Positions 37,607 to 46,054 of a stretch of DNA of 64,000 nucleotides are shown here, in pieces. How positions within the stretch are numbered: the stretch's first letter is position 1; each line of letters begins with the position of its first letter. A program made the translations under genes and the position numbers. The DNA comes from Amycolatopsis sp. WAC 01376 (GTDB lineage Bacteria; Actinomycetota; Actinomycetes; Mycobacteriales; Pseudonocardiaceae), in NCBI RefSeq assembly GCF_003947415.1, contig NZ_QHKL01000003.1, positions 372,001-436,000 of the forward strand. Direction: 5' to 3'. Below the pieces are notes generated by a model. It searched no databases and had not been told where the DNA came from. It saw nothing but the letters and a program-made list of their open reading frames with translations.

Positions 37607-38178
37607 GGCGCCATCACCTCCGCCAACTCCGCTCGTGCTCGTGCGATGCGTCCGCGCACCGCGGTGGTGGTCGCCCCGATCGCCTTCGCGATCTCCTCGT
37701 AGGAGCGGCCGTGGACCTCCCGCAGCAGCCAGCAGGCCCGTTGCTCGGCGGTCAGCCGGTCCAGCGCCCCGGTCAGCGCCGCCAGCTGCGCGCTCGTCTC
37801 GGCCGCGCGTTCCGGGCGCCCCGCCGAACCGGTGGATTCCTGCTGGTCCAGCTCGACGTCGGCCACCGGCTTCCTGGCGCGGATCACGTTCAGGCACCGG
37901 TTGGTCGTCGTCCGGTAGAGCCAGCCGACGAACGCCGCGTCCTCCTGCAGCTGATCGAGCCGCCGCCAGGCGACGAGGAACACCTCCTGGACGACGTCCT
38001 CGGCGTCCCCTTTGTTCCCCAGCATCCGCAGCGCCAGCCGGTACATCGGCCCCTGGAACCGCAGGACGAGCTGCTCGTACGCGCGGATCTCGCCGTCGCG
38101 GGCGCGCGCCACGAGTGTCGCGTCGTCCAGCACCGTTTCGCCGGCGGCGGGCGCGTCACTTCTCGCCGACGTCGTCAT
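37597..38178 (-). CDS. ECF-type RNA polymerase sigma factor
   Basis: A 193-residue sigma factor with region 2 (YEQLVLRFQGPMYRLALRML, GDAEDVVQEVFLVAWRRL) and region 4 (LDRLTAEQRACWLLREVHGR, SYEEIAKAIGATTTAVRGRI). There is no sigma 1 or 3 region. ATG 38178 is favoured by an AGGTG ribosome site; GTG 38187 is possible. It is the first gene of an operon with a zinc-finger/Asp23 fusion, Asp23 and a small protein, all overlapping. It therefore likely directs an envelope-stress response and its own operon. Confidence 0.9.
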   Translation of the reverse strand: MTTSARSDAPAAGETVLDDATLVARARDGEIRAYEQLVLRFQGPMYRLALRMLGNKGDAEDVVQEVFLVAWRRLDQLQEDAAFVGWLYRTTTNRCLNVIRARKPVADVELDQQESTGSAGRPERAAETSAQLAALTGALDRLTAEQRACWLLREVHGRSYEEIAKAIGATTTAVRGRIARARAELAEVMAPWR

Positions 38179-38322
38179 CGAGCGCACCTGTGCAGCGCCG
38201 TCATGCCGAAGCTCCCTTCACATCACCAAGGTCCGGTGACAATCGTTAAGACACGGCTTCCCGGGAAACGTCACGCGGGAAACCCAGCCGACCACGGCAC
38301 GGGGGATCGCGCACGCCGAAAG

Positions 38323-39096
38323 TCAGGTGATCGCCCGCCTTCGGAACGCCCAGAGACTCGCGGGGGTGAACACGGCCAGCGCGACGGCAAGCCCGAGCAC
38401 GCAGAGCCAGGCGGGCAGGTGGGCGACCTGCGGGGTCAGCGCCCCGCGCAGGCCTTCGCTGACGTAGGTCATCGGGTTCAGCGCGCACAGCGCCCGGAAC
38501 CAGGGGACGGCGGCGAGTCCGGGGAAGGGGAACTGCGCGGAACCGGTGAACAGCAACGGCGGCATCACCAGCGAGAAGGTGATGCCGATCCGGGCGGGGG
38601 AGACCAGTGAGCCGATCGTCACCCCGGCGTCGCCGCCGGCCAGCGCGCCGAGCACGGTGTAGCCGAACGCCGCCGGGAGACCGGCCGCCCGCCAGGACAG
38701 CTCGCCGAGAACGAGCGCGCCGACCGGGACCATGAGGACGGCGGTGACCAGGCCCCGCGACGCCGCCGCGAAGATCCGCTCGACCACGATCCAGGCGAGC
38801 GGCACGGGGGCCCGCAGCCGGTTCTCGATGGTGCGGGTGGCGAATTCCATGGCGAGCGGGAAGGACGCGTTCTGCGCGGCGGCGAAGAACGCGTTCAGCG
38901 CGACCAGCCCGGGAAGGAGCAGCCGCGCGTAACCGGGCGGGGTGTAGCCGAGCGTGCCGAGGACCTTCCCGAACACGAGCAGCATCAGCAGAGGTTGCAT
39001 GAGCACCTGCGCCAGCACTCCGCCGAGCTGTTTCCGGGTGATCAGCAGATCGTGCTCCAGCAGACCCCAGAACACACGCCACGGACTCGGAGCCAT
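38323..39096 (-). CDS. ABC-2 type transporter permease (DrrB/NodJ-like)
   Basis: A 257-residue permease with six membrane segments. It has family motifs LITRKQLGGVLAQVLMQPLL near the N-terminus and RALCALNPMTYVSEGLRGAL in the last third. DrrB-type permeases export drugs or polysaccharides with a separate ATPase. No ATPase gene is adjacent, so it is an orphan here. It is divergent from a MarR regulator, with half-sites in between. Confidence 0.88.
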   Translation of the reverse strand: MAPSPWRVFWGLLEHDLLITRKQLGGVLAQVLMQPLLMLLVFGKVLGTLGYTPPGYARLLLPGLVALNAFFAAAQNASFPLAMEFATRTIENRLRAPVPLAWIVVERIFAAASRGLVTAVLMVPVGALVLGELSWRAAGLPAAFGYTVLGALAGGDAGVTIGSLVSPARIGITFSLVMPPLLFTGSAQFPFPGLAAVPWFRALCALNPMTYVSEGLRGALTPQVAHLPAWLCVLGLAVALAVFTPASLWAFRRRAIT

Positions 39097-39110
39097 ATGC
39101 GAAGCTTACG

Positions 39111-39158
39111 CTTGCTTATTACATGCGCAGACCTGGACTTGCCACTAAAGAAGCAAGT
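39111..39158. promoter_or_regulatory. CTTGC half-sites between permease and MarR gene
   Basis: CTTGCTT at 39111-39117, ACTTGC at 39137-39142 and GCAAGT at 39153-39158 form overlapping inverted pairs within the 76 bp between the divergent starts. They are candidate operators for the MarR protein. Confidence 0.45.
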
Positions 39159-39172
39159 GTTAGCGTTGTACT

Positions 39173-39646
39173 GTGAGTGAAACCACGCAGGTCGCGGAGT
39201 CGGTGCGCTGGGCCGTTTCGCGGTTGTCGTCCCGGCTTCGGGCGGAACAACCCGGGGAAGACCGGGGCTTGAGCAGGCTGGCCGCGTCGGTGCTGGCGAA
39301 TCTGCGGCACAGCGGGCCGCTGACCGTCAGCGCGCTCGCCGCGATCGAGGGACTCCAGCCGCAGTCCCTGACCAGGGTGCTGAACGCGCTCGAAGCCGAA
39401 GGCCGCGTCGCGCGGCGCCCCGACGAGCACGACCGGCGGGCTCAGCGGATCGCGATCACCGGCGAGGGCCGCGAGGCCTTGCGCGCGCATGTGCGGGACG
39501 GCAACCGCTGGCTGGCGCGGGCCTTCGACGAAACGCTGACACCCGCCGAACGGGAAATCGTGCGGGTGGCGGCGGGCCTCCTGCTCCAGGTCGCCGAGCA
39601 CGGGGCCGGAGACGAGCGCGGCCAGGGTGCCGCGCCGGCCTTGTGA
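39173..39646 (+). CDS. MarR-family regulator
   Basis: A 157-residue winged-helix regulator. Recognition elements are LRHSGPLTVSALAAIEGLQP, SLTRVLNALEAEGRVAR and the wing RRPDEHDRRAQRIAITGEGR. MarR proteins usually repress exporter or redox genes and are released by phenolic or oxidant ligands. It is divergent from the ABC permease, its most likely target, and convergent with an FAD monooxygenase gene one base away. Confidence 0.9.
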   Translation: MSETTQVAESVRWAVSRLSSRLRAEQPGEDRGLSRLAASVLANLRHSGPLTVSALAAIEGLQPQSLTRVLNALEAEGRVARRPDEHDRRAQRIAITGEGREALRAHVRDGNRWLARAFDETLTPAEREIVRVAAGLLLQVAEHGAGDERGQGAAPAL

Positions 39647-39647
39647 A

Positions 39648-40826
39648 TCAACCCTGACGGGCGAGCGCCGGGTACTCGTCGAGGGTGATGTCGGTGGCGA
39701 ACTTGTCGGTCACCCACAGCATCCAGCGCAGCATGAACGCCCGCCGGAACAGCTGGTCGCGCAGCTTGATCCGCAGTTTCGTCGGCGGCGCGAGGAACGG
39801 GCCTGCGTTGGCGCCGCGGGCCACCTTGGCGTAGCCGCGGAACTTCTCGTCGTACCGCCGGAAGGCCACCTCGTGGTCGCCGTTCGCCGCGGCGAGTTCG
39901 CCCGCGATGACGTACGCGGCCACGATGGCGAGCCCGGTGCCGAAGCCGCCTAGGGTGTTGCCGTACGCGGCGTCGCCGAGGAGCGCGACGCGCCCGGTTG
40001 AGTAGCCGTCCATCGTGACCCGGCTGATCGAGTCCAGGTAGACGTCGTCCGAGCGGTTCACCACCTCCATCAGTTCGGGCAGCCGCCAGCCGCCGTCGGC
40101 GAACGCCGCGGTCAGGATCTCCTTCTGCTGCCCGATGTCGTAGCGGTCGTAGGCGATTTCGGGGGAGGCGAACACGAAGAACGCGGCCGCTTTGGGTCCG
40201 CCGGTGGCGGCGAGCCTGCCGGGCTCGTTGTACATGATCGAGGTGCCGCCGGGCCCGCGGAAGTCGTCGCTCTCCCCGGTCTCGACCAGGGCGTAGTAGT
40301 GGCCGAGGTGTTCCACGTAGTCGGTTTCCGGGCCGAACGCGAGCCGTCGCACGGTGGAGTGGATGCCGTCCGCGCCGAAGACGAGGTCGAACCGCCTCGG
40401 CGCACCGCGCTCGAAGGTGACGTCGACGCCGTCGGCCGTTTCGGTCAGCGAGGCGATGGAATCGCCGAAGACGTACTCGCAGTCCTGAACGGTCCGTTCG
40501 TAGAGGATCGCGGCCAGGTCGCCGCGCCGGATCTCGACGTCACCGCCGGTGAACTCGCCGGGCATGACGGCCAGCGGCCGCTCCGTGGCGTCGATGATGG
40601 TCTGGTCGTGTCCGCCGGTCTGGCGCCGGTACACCTCGTCGAGGATCCCCATCCGGTCCAGCACGGCGCGGTGGGTCGCGCCTTTGAAGTCGACCGCCTG
40701 GCCGCCGGTGCGGAGTTCCGCCGTCCGTTCGACGACGGTGACCGCGTAGCCCTGGCGGGAGAGCCAGAAGGCGAGGGCGGGACCGGCGATGCTCGCGCCG
40801 GAGATGAGGACTGTCCTGTTGGTCAT
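39648..40826 (-). CDS. FAD-dependent aromatic-type monooxygenase
   Basis: A 392-residue flavoprotein of the p-hydroxybenzoate hydroxylase fold. It has a GxGxxG-like SGASIAGPALAFWLSRQG at the N-terminus, a DG-type motif (VFGADGIHSTVRRLAF) and a GD motif (RVALLGDAAYGNTLGGFGTG) for FAD binding. Its first glycine motif is GASIAG, as in TetX-like and related monooxygenases. It would hydroxylate an aromatic or polyketide-like substrate with NAD(P)H. Monocistronic; it may be under the neighbouring MarR. Confidence 0.88.
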   Translation of the reverse strand: MTNRTVLISGASIAGPALAFWLSRQGYAVTVVERTAELRTGGQAVDFKGATHRAVLDRMGILDEVYRRQTGGHDQTIIDATERPLAVMPGEFTGGDVEIRRGDLAAILYERTVQDCEYVFGDSIASLTETADGVDVTFERGAPRRFDLVFGADGIHSTVRRLAFGPETDYVEHLGHYYALVETGESDDFRGPGGTSIMYNEPGRLAATGGPKAAAFFVFASPEIAYDRYDIGQQKEILTAAFADGGWRLPELMEVVNRSDDVYLDSISRVTMDGYSTGRVALLGDAAYGNTLGGFGTGLAIVAAYVIAGELAAANGDHEVAFRRYDEKFRGYAKVARGANAGPFLAPPTKLRIKLRDQLFRRAFMLRWMLWVTDKFATDITLDEYPALARQG

Positions 40827-40884
40827 GGCAGGAGCTTCGCGGCCGACGTTGACGAAGCACTGACAGTCCGCTGACGGCCCTTCG

Positions 40885-42030
40885 TCAGCTCCAGCCGGGC
40901 AAGGGAAGGGTGAGCTGCGCGGGATCGTCCGGCGGCGCGGTCTCGTATCGCGGCGGCGTCGCCGACAGGCCGATCGGGTTGCGGGTCAGCCGCACGGTGG
41001 TGCCGTCGGGCCGGGGGAGATCGACCGTCGGGCTCAGGCCGAGCCGTTCCGCGAGGGCGAACGCGCCCGCGACGTCGTTGACCTCTCCGGCGGGCACCCC
41101 GGCCGCGCTCAACTCCGCCGCCCACTCGGCCGCCGGGCGCCTGCCCAGGTGGTCTTCGAGTAGCGCGCGGAGTCCGTCCCGGTGCTCGACCCGCGCCGGA
41201 TTGGTCGCGAACCGGACGTCGCCCGCGACCTCCGGCAGACCGATGACCTCGCACAACGCGGCGAACTGCCGGTCGTTGCCGACGGCGAGCGCGAGTTCGT
41301 GATCGGCGCAGGGGAGAAGCTCGTAGGGCGCGATGCTGGGGTGCCGGTTGCCCATCCGCGCCGGGACCGTCCCGCCGGAGGTGTACGCGCTGCCCTGGTT
41401 CACCAGCGCGGCGAGCAGGCTGGACAGCAGGTCGATCTCGACACGCTGCCCCTGCCCGGTGCGGTCGCGGTGGCGCAAGGCGGCAAGGATGCCGACGCTC
41501 GCGAACAGCCCGGCCAGGACGTCGACGAGCGCGACGCCGACCTTCTGCGGCTCGCCCGCCGGGTCGCCGGTGATGCTCATCAGCCCACCCACGGCCTGGA
41601 TGAGCAGGTCGTAACCGGGCAGCGCGGCGCCGCCGCCGGAACCGAAACCGGTGACGGAGCAGAAGACGAGGCCGGGATTCGCCGCCAGCAGGACCTCCGG
41701 GCCGAGACCGAGCCGGTCCATCACGCCGGGCCGGAAGTTCTCGACCACGACGTCGGCCTCCAGCGCCAGCGCGCGGGCATGGGCGCGGTCTTCCGGGTCG
41801 CCGAGGTCCAGCGCCACACTCGTCTTGTTCCGGTTGACCGACTGGAAGTACGTCGCCTGACCGGTCGAGTCGTAGGGCGGCCCCCAGCTGCGGGTGTCGT
41901 CGCCGATGCCCGGCCGCTCCACCTTGATCACCGTCGCGCCGAGATCGGCCAGCAGCATGGTGGCGAACGGGCCGGCGAGCACCCGCGAGAAGTCGAGGAC
42001 GCGCAGGGGGCCGAGTGCGGTTTCGGGCAT
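40885..42030 (-). CDS. CaiB/BaiF-type (class III) CoA transferase
   Basis: A 381-residue family III CoA transferase: LRVLDFSRVLAGPFATMLLA at the start, ATVIKVERPGIGDDTRSWGP, NKTSVALDL, VVVENFRPGVMDRLGL with the catalytic Asp, and PGYDLLIQAVGGLMSITGDP. It moves CoA between carboxylic acids, typically in degradation of organic acids; the substrate pair is unknown. ATG 42030 is chosen by homology to family N-termini. It reads towards the FAD monooxygenase gene, 58 bp away. Confidence 0.9.
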   Translation of the reverse strand: MPETALGPLRVLDFSRVLAGPFATMLLADLGATVIKVERPGIGDDTRSWGPPYDSTGQATYFQSVNRNKTSVALDLGDPEDRAHARALALEADVVVENFRPGVMDRLGLGPEVLLAANPGLVFCSVTGFGSGGGAALPGYDLLIQAVGGLMSITGDPAGEPQKVGVALVDVLAGLFASVGILAALRHRDRTGQGQRVEIDLLSSLLAALVNQGSAYTSGGTVPARMGNRHPSIAPYELLPCADHELALAVGNDRQFAALCEVIGLPEVAGDVRFATNPARVEHRDGLRALLEDHLGRRPAAEWAAELSAAGVPAGEVNDVAGAFALAERLGLSPTVDLPRPDGTTVRLTRNPIGLSATPPRYETAPPDDPAQLTLPLPGWS

Positions 42031-42137
42031 GGGCCCGAGACTAAGTGGTCGCCAAAGGAAGTCCTCCGGAGGTCTCGACGGGTGTCGACCGCACTCGCGT
42101 GAGTTACGTCTCCAAGCACGCGAGTCACGCCTTGCCG

Positions 42138-42196
42138 AAGTACATGAAGGCCCCCTTCCTTGCGCTAGACGCAAGGAAGGGGGCCTTCATGTACTT
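42138..42196. repeat. Perfect 27-bp stem hairpin (GTACATGAAGG type)
   Basis: AAGTACATGAAGGCCCCCTT and seven further bases pair exactly with the complement around a CTAGA loop. The outer GTACATGAAGG and the left flank CCTTGCCGA are shared with 33727-33781, so the two hairpins are related, but the loop differs. Confidence 0.75.
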
Positions 42197-42253
42197 CACG
42201 ACCGGCCGCTGAGGTCACAGCCGTCCCACGGTCACCAGGGATCACATCCGACG

Positions 42254-42306
42254 GTAGCGAAAGCCTCCTTCACTACCGTCAGGGTAGGCAAGGAGGCCCT
42301 CACTAC
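42254..42306. repeat. Imperfect hairpin related to 24369-24421
   Basis: The arms around AAGCCTCCTTCACTACC and GGTAGGCAAGGAGGCCCT pair with a few mismatches, and the loop GTCAGGGTAG matches that of the perfect hairpin at 24369-24421. Confidence 0.6.
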
Positions 42307-42545
42307 CAGGAGAACGCGAGCGCAGGAGCGGCAGTGGCCCCGCTGCACGACACGTTCGTTCTTCCCTCACCAGCGAAAGCCGCTGACCGGACATTTCGCC
42401 GGTCGAAAGTGTCCCTTGTGGACGGTTTGGCGAGTGTGATCACGCTCACGAAAAGCCGGTTTTCCCATTACTTTCCTCTAGGTACCTACTATCCCCGGGC
42501 CGGTAGCTTCGGCCGCGTCAACGAAACGCGAACCGAGGAGCGACC

Positions 42546-43364
42546 ATGATCGTGGTGACCGGAGCGACCGGGAATGTAGGACGTCTGCTGGTGGAAAACC
42601 TTGCCGCCGCAGGAGAAGAAGTGACGGCGGTGTCGCGCCGGATCTCGCCGTCGGACGTGCCCGACGGCGTGCGGACCGTGCGGGCCGACCTCGCCCGGGC
42701 CGACGGGCTCAAGGAGATCTTCGACGGCGCGGACCGGGTTTTCCTTCTGACATCGGGAGAATTCCTGGCGGCAGGCGGTGACGTCGCCGAGGTCGTCGCG
42801 GCGGCCGGTGGCGCCCGGATCGTGCTCCTGTCCTCCCAGGGCGTCGGAACCGGGCGGCACGCGCCCGCGTACGAAAAGGCGGTCAAGGCGTCGAGTCCGG
42901 AGTGGACAGTGCTGCGGCCGGGAGGCTTCGCGTCGAACGCTTTCCAATGGGCACCGGCGATCCGGGCCGATCGGATCGTCGCGGCGCCGTTCGGCGACGT
43001 CGCGCTGCCCGTCATCGACCCGGCCGACATCGCCGACGTCGCGGCGGCCGTGCTGCGGGAATCCGGCCACCACGGCCGGTCCTACGTGCTGACCGGACCC
43101 GAGCCGATCTCGCCGCGGCGGCAGGCGGCGGACCTCAGCGCCGCGGTGGGCGAGGCGCTGAGCTTCGCCGAATTGAGCGAAGACGAGGCCCGTGCGGCGA
43201 TGTCGGCGTTCATGCCGCCGGTGGTCGTGGAGGCCACGCTCGCGATCCTCGGCAGGCCGACGGAGGACGAACAGCGGGTCAGCCCCGACGTCGAGAAGGT
43301 GCTCGGACGACCGGAGCGGACCTTCGCCGACTGGGCGACGCGGAACGCGGCGGCGTTCAAGTGA
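42546..43364 (+). CDS. NmrA-like NAD(P)-binding protein (paralogue)
   Basis: A 272-residue Rossmann protein: IVVTGATGNVGRLLVENLAA at the N-terminus, RIVLLSSQGVGTGRHAPAYE in the position of the SDR active site, and the C-terminal YVLTGPEPISPRRQAADLSA shared with the protein at 5232. The family includes NADPH-quinone reductases and redox-sensing proteins. GAGGAGCGACC precedes the ATG. Monocistronic, with a palindromic TAGGTACCTA about 60 bp upstream. Confidence 0.87.
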   Translation: MIVVTGATGNVGRLLVENLAAAGEEVTAVSRRISPSDVPDGVRTVRADLARADGLKEIFDGADRVFLLTSGEFLAAGGDVAEVVAAAGGARIVLLSSQGVGTGRHAPAYEKAVKASSPEWTVLRPGGFASNAFQWAPAIRADRIVAAPFGDVALPVIDPADIADVAAAVLRESGHHGRSYVLTGPEPISPRRQAADLSAAVGEALSFAELSEDEARAAMSAFMPPVVVEATLAILGRPTEDEQRVSPDVEKVLGRPERTFADWATRNAAAFK

Positions 43365-44330
43365 CTACTTGAGTACCAGCGACCGCGCCATCTGCTTGAA
43401 GGCGGGAAGCTGGTCGCCGTCCTTGGCCGGGTCGAAGTCACCGACGACGAGGATGTACCCGGTTTCGGTGAACGTCATGACGGCGTACGCGGTTTTGCCC
43501 TTGCTGTCGTGGCCGACGATCTCGAAACCGGGCATCCCCGCGATCGTCACCTCGGTCACCGTGTCGGCGGACGGCTTCGCCGGCAGCTTCCCGAATCTGT
43601 CGACCGCGTAGGCGCGCTTGTCCCCGGGCAGCCGCGGCTCGCCCATCGACGGTGCGGCGATGAGTTTGGGGCCGCCTTGCGCGCCACGGGTGAAGCTGAG
43701 GCTCGAGGTGGCTTCCTTGCGCTGGTAGCCCTCCGCCGGGGTCAGGTCGAAACCGATGTCGCCCGGCGCGGCCTCGGTGCTCCAGCGGGCGCCGGTGATG
43801 GTCTTCTTGACGTCGTCGACGGTCAGCGGGTCGCCCGGTTCGAGGGTGCCGGTGATGATCACCAGCACGTCCTCGGCGGCGAGGATCGCGTTGACCTTGG
43901 CGAAGGTGCCCGCCGATGCCCGCTGGACGCCGCTGGTCAGGAAGGCCGGGAACCCGGCGATCGTGGTCTCGACCGGCTTTTCCAGGTCGAGCCCCTTCTG
44001 CCGGGCCTGTTCGCTGGTGAAGCCCGCCGCTATCTCGGCCATCGCTTCGCGGGCCGGTTTGCCGTTCGCGGGCTGCTCCACGACCACGATGGAGGTCCGG
44101 GAGTTCGACCGGCCGATACCGGGCAGGCTCGGCTCCACCCGCATGCCGTCCGGAACCGGCAGCGAGATCCGGGTGCGCGGGATGGCCTGCTCGGTCCCGG
44201 TGGCGGCCGCCGTCGTCGCCGGACTCGACGCCGCGGTGCTCGGCACGGCGGCCTGGCCGGTTTTCTGCGTACTTCCGCAGCCGGCGACGAACAAGATCAA
44301 CGCAGCACACAACACAGACCGAAGACGCAC
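43365..44330 (-). CDS. Lipoprotein of unknown function (LpqN-like fold possible)
   Basis: A 321-residue lipoprotein with the signal MRLRSVLCAALILFVAGC (lipobox VAGC, Cys18) and a Thr/Ala-rich linker. Two similar domains of about 130 residues follow (ISLPVPDGMRVEPSL... and DIGFDLTPAEGYQRKEATSS...), each ending in a strand with ILVV or VLVIITG. The pattern resembles PsbP/LpqN-type domains, which I cannot confirm. Its stop lies 1 bp from the convergent NmrA gene. Confidence 0.7.
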   Translation of the reverse strand: MRLRSVLCAALILFVAGCGSTQKTGQAAVPSTAASSPATTAAATGTEQAIPRTRISLPVPDGMRVEPSLPGIGRSNSRTSIVVVEQPANGKPAREAMAEIAAGFTSEQARQKGLDLEKPVETTIAGFPAFLTSGVQRASAGTFAKVNAILAAEDVLVIITGTLEPGDPLTVDDVKKTITGARWSTEAAPGDIGFDLTPAEGYQRKEATSSLSFTRGAQGGPKLIAAPSMGEPRLPGDKRAYAVDRFGKLPAKPSADTVTEVTIAGMPGFEIVGHDSKGKTAYAVMTFTETGYILVVGDFDPAKDGDQLPAFKQMARSLVLK

Positions 44331-44506
44331 GGATTCCCCCTTGGATTCAAGGGAACTTTACGCCATGGGCCGCAGGGGGAACGGTCCCTCTCACCTCGCG
44401 GCGAGCAGTGCCTCGATGCCGTCGGCGGCGGCGAGGACGACGCGGGCTCGAACGCCGGCGCACGGGATGCTCTCGGACACCCTGAGTCCACGCCGGGCCT
44501 TGCGTT

Positions 44507-44521
44507 TAGACTGGAGGTCTA
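44507..44521. promoter_or_regulatory. Small inverted repeat before the CEO-synthase-like gene
   Basis: TAGAC, five bases, GTCTA, ending 15 bp before the GTG start; candidate operator, unproven. Confidence 0.3.
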
Positions 44522-44536
44522 TTTAAGGGGCCCCAA

Positions 44537-45685
44537 GTGGACCAACTCACTCTCGGCGTCATTTGCCACTCGCGAAAAGAAAACGAGTGGCGGCTTCCGA
44601 TCCATCCGCGGCATCTCGAGCGGATCGACCCCGGTCTCCGGACGTCCATTTTCCTCGAAAACGGCTACGGCGAACGCTTCGGCATTCCGGACGAGGACCT
44701 CGCGCCCCTGGTCGGGGGCCTGCGCTCCCGTGAACAACTGATCGCGGACTGCGACGTCATTCTCCTCGCCAAACCGCTCGCGGAAGACCTGGCCGAACTC
44801 CGGCCGGGCCAGACCCTTTGGGGCTGGCCGCACTGCGTTCAGGACGACAAGATCACCCAGCTGGCCATCGACCGGAAACTGACCCTCATCGCCTTCGAAG
44901 CGATGAATCACTGGCGTAGCGACGGTTCTTTCGGCCTGCACGTCTTCCACAAGAACAACGAATTGGCAGGCTATTGCTCGGTGCTGCACGCGCTGCAGCT
45001 GACCGGCTCGACCGGCGATTACGGCCGCCGTCTCCGCGCCGTCGTGATCGGCTTCGGCGCCACGGCGCGTGGTTCGGTGACGGCGCTGAACGCCCACGGA
45101 ATCCACGACGTGCACGTGCTCACCCACCGTGGCGTCACCGCGGTCGGTTCGCCGATCCACTCGGCGAACATCGTGCATCTCGACCACGACCTGAAGGGCC
45201 CGGCCGACCTCCGCCGCAGCCACGCCATCACCGAGGACGGCCGCGTGCCGCTGGCGGAGTTCCTCGCCGGGCACGACATCGTCGTCAACTGTGTGCTGCA
45301 GGACCCGAAGGCGCCGTTGACTTTCCTCGTCGAGGAAGACCTCGCCGAGTTCCGGCGCGGCAGCCTCGTCATCGACGTTTCCTGCGACGAGGCGATGGGC
45401 TTCGGCTGGGCCAAGCCGACGACGTTCATGGAGCCGACCTTCGAGGTCGGCGGCCTCACCTACTACGCCGTCGACCACAGCCCGTCCTACCTCTGGGATT
45501 CGGCGACCTGGGAGATCAGCGGCGCCCTGCTGCCGCATCTGAAGCAGGTGCTGGCCGGCCCGTCCGCGTGGGCCGCCGATCCGATCCTCGACCGGGCGAT
45601 CGAGATCAGCGAGGGCAAGATCCGCAACCCCGACATCCTGTCGTTCCAGCACCGCTCGCCGGAGTATCCGCACGCGCACCAGTGA
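44537..45685 (+). CDS. N5-(carboxyethyl)ornithine synthase-like dehydrogenase
   Basis: A 382-residue protein of the alanine dehydrogenase/lysine-saccharopine dehydrogenase superfamily. The N-terminus CHSRKENEWRLPIHPRHLER matches N5-(carboxyethyl)ornithine synthase, with WPHCVQDDKITQLAIDRKLT and FEAMNHW. A Rossmann region, VVIGFGATARGSVTALNAHG, binds the cofactor. The lactococcal enzyme condenses pyruvate with ornithine or lysine using NADPH. GTG 44537 follows AAGGGG. Monocistronic; the physiological product in this organism is unknown. Confidence 0.85.
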   Translation: MDQLTLGVICHSRKENEWRLPIHPRHLERIDPGLRTSIFLENGYGERFGIPDEDLAPLVGGLRSREQLIADCDVILLAKPLAEDLAELRPGQTLWGWPHCVQDDKITQLAIDRKLTLIAFEAMNHWRSDGSFGLHVFHKNNELAGYCSVLHALQLTGSTGDYGRRLRAVVIGFGATARGSVTALNAHGIHDVHVLTHRGVTAVGSPIHSANIVHLDHDLKGPADLRRSHAITEDGRVPLAEFLAGHDIVVNCVLQDPKAPLTFLVEEDLAEFRRGSLVIDVSCDEAMGFGWAKPTTFMEPTFEVGGLTYYAVDHSPSYLWDSATWEISGALLPHLKQVLAGPSAWAADPILDRAIEISEGKIRNPDILSFQHRSPEYPHAHQ

Positions 45686-45696
45686 GACGCGGGCTC

Positions 45697-45736
45697 GATG
45701 AGAAAGTTCTCATCGAGTCCTCATCGGTGGCTCACC
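45697..45736 (+). promoter_or_regulatory. Response-regulator site A: CTCATC direct repeats, 11-bp period
   Basis: GATGAGAAAGTTCTCATC (45697-45714) is an inverted repeat, continued by CTCATC units at 45709 and 45720 and CTCACC at 45731, each exactly 11 bp apart. It lies 22 bp before the first gene of the two-component operon. The same arrangement recurs at 48104-48143. Confidence 0.7.
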
Positions 45737-45757
45737 GGCGCCGGGCAGCCTGGTGTC

Positions 45758-46045
45758 ATGCGAGTCCGAATCATCGTCCTGGCCGGGGTCGCCGCCGTCG
45801 TGGTGGCGGCCACCGGCACGTTCGCCGTCATCGCGGCCACCGCGGTGTCGCCGCCCGACCTCGGCCCGGCGGTCGTCGCCCCCGCGGGACGGGCCGTCAC
45901 CGGGCCGGGGGAGCCGGGTGCCCCGCCCGCCGTCGTCCCGCCCCGGCTGGCCGGGCACGACGACGACCTCGATGATGACAATGACCATGACCGCGACCAT
46001 GACCGCGACGGTGACGACCATTTCGACTTCGACCTCGACGACTGA
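45758..46045 (+). CDS. Small exported Asp/His-rich protein
   Basis: A 95-residue protein with an N-terminal membrane or signal segment (VRIIVLAGVAAVVVAATGTF), a Pro/Ala-rich middle, and a C-terminal stretch of about 30 residues made almost only of Asp, His, Arg and Asn (GHDDDLDDDNDHDRDHDRDG). Such tails bind divalent cations. It precedes the sensor kinase by 9 bp, so it may help present or buffer the ligand, for example a metal ion; this is inference. Similar small hydrophilic secreted proteins precede kinases in Streptomyces. Confidence 0.75.
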   Translation: MRVRIIVLAGVAAVVVAATGTFAVIAATAVSPPDLGPAVVAPAGRAVTGPGEPGAPPAVVPPRLAGHDDDLDDDNDHDRDHDRDGDDHFDFDLDD

Positions 46046-46054
46046 GCGGGGCCG

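Larger units (their letters stand above)
42031..42545. other. Intergenic region with two large hairpins
   Basis: The 515 bp between the CoA transferase and the NmrA-like gene hold the hairpins 42138-42196 and 42254-42306 and, near 42479-42488, a TAGGTACCTA palindrome that may be an operator for the NmrA gene. No gene is convincing. Confidence 0.6.
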
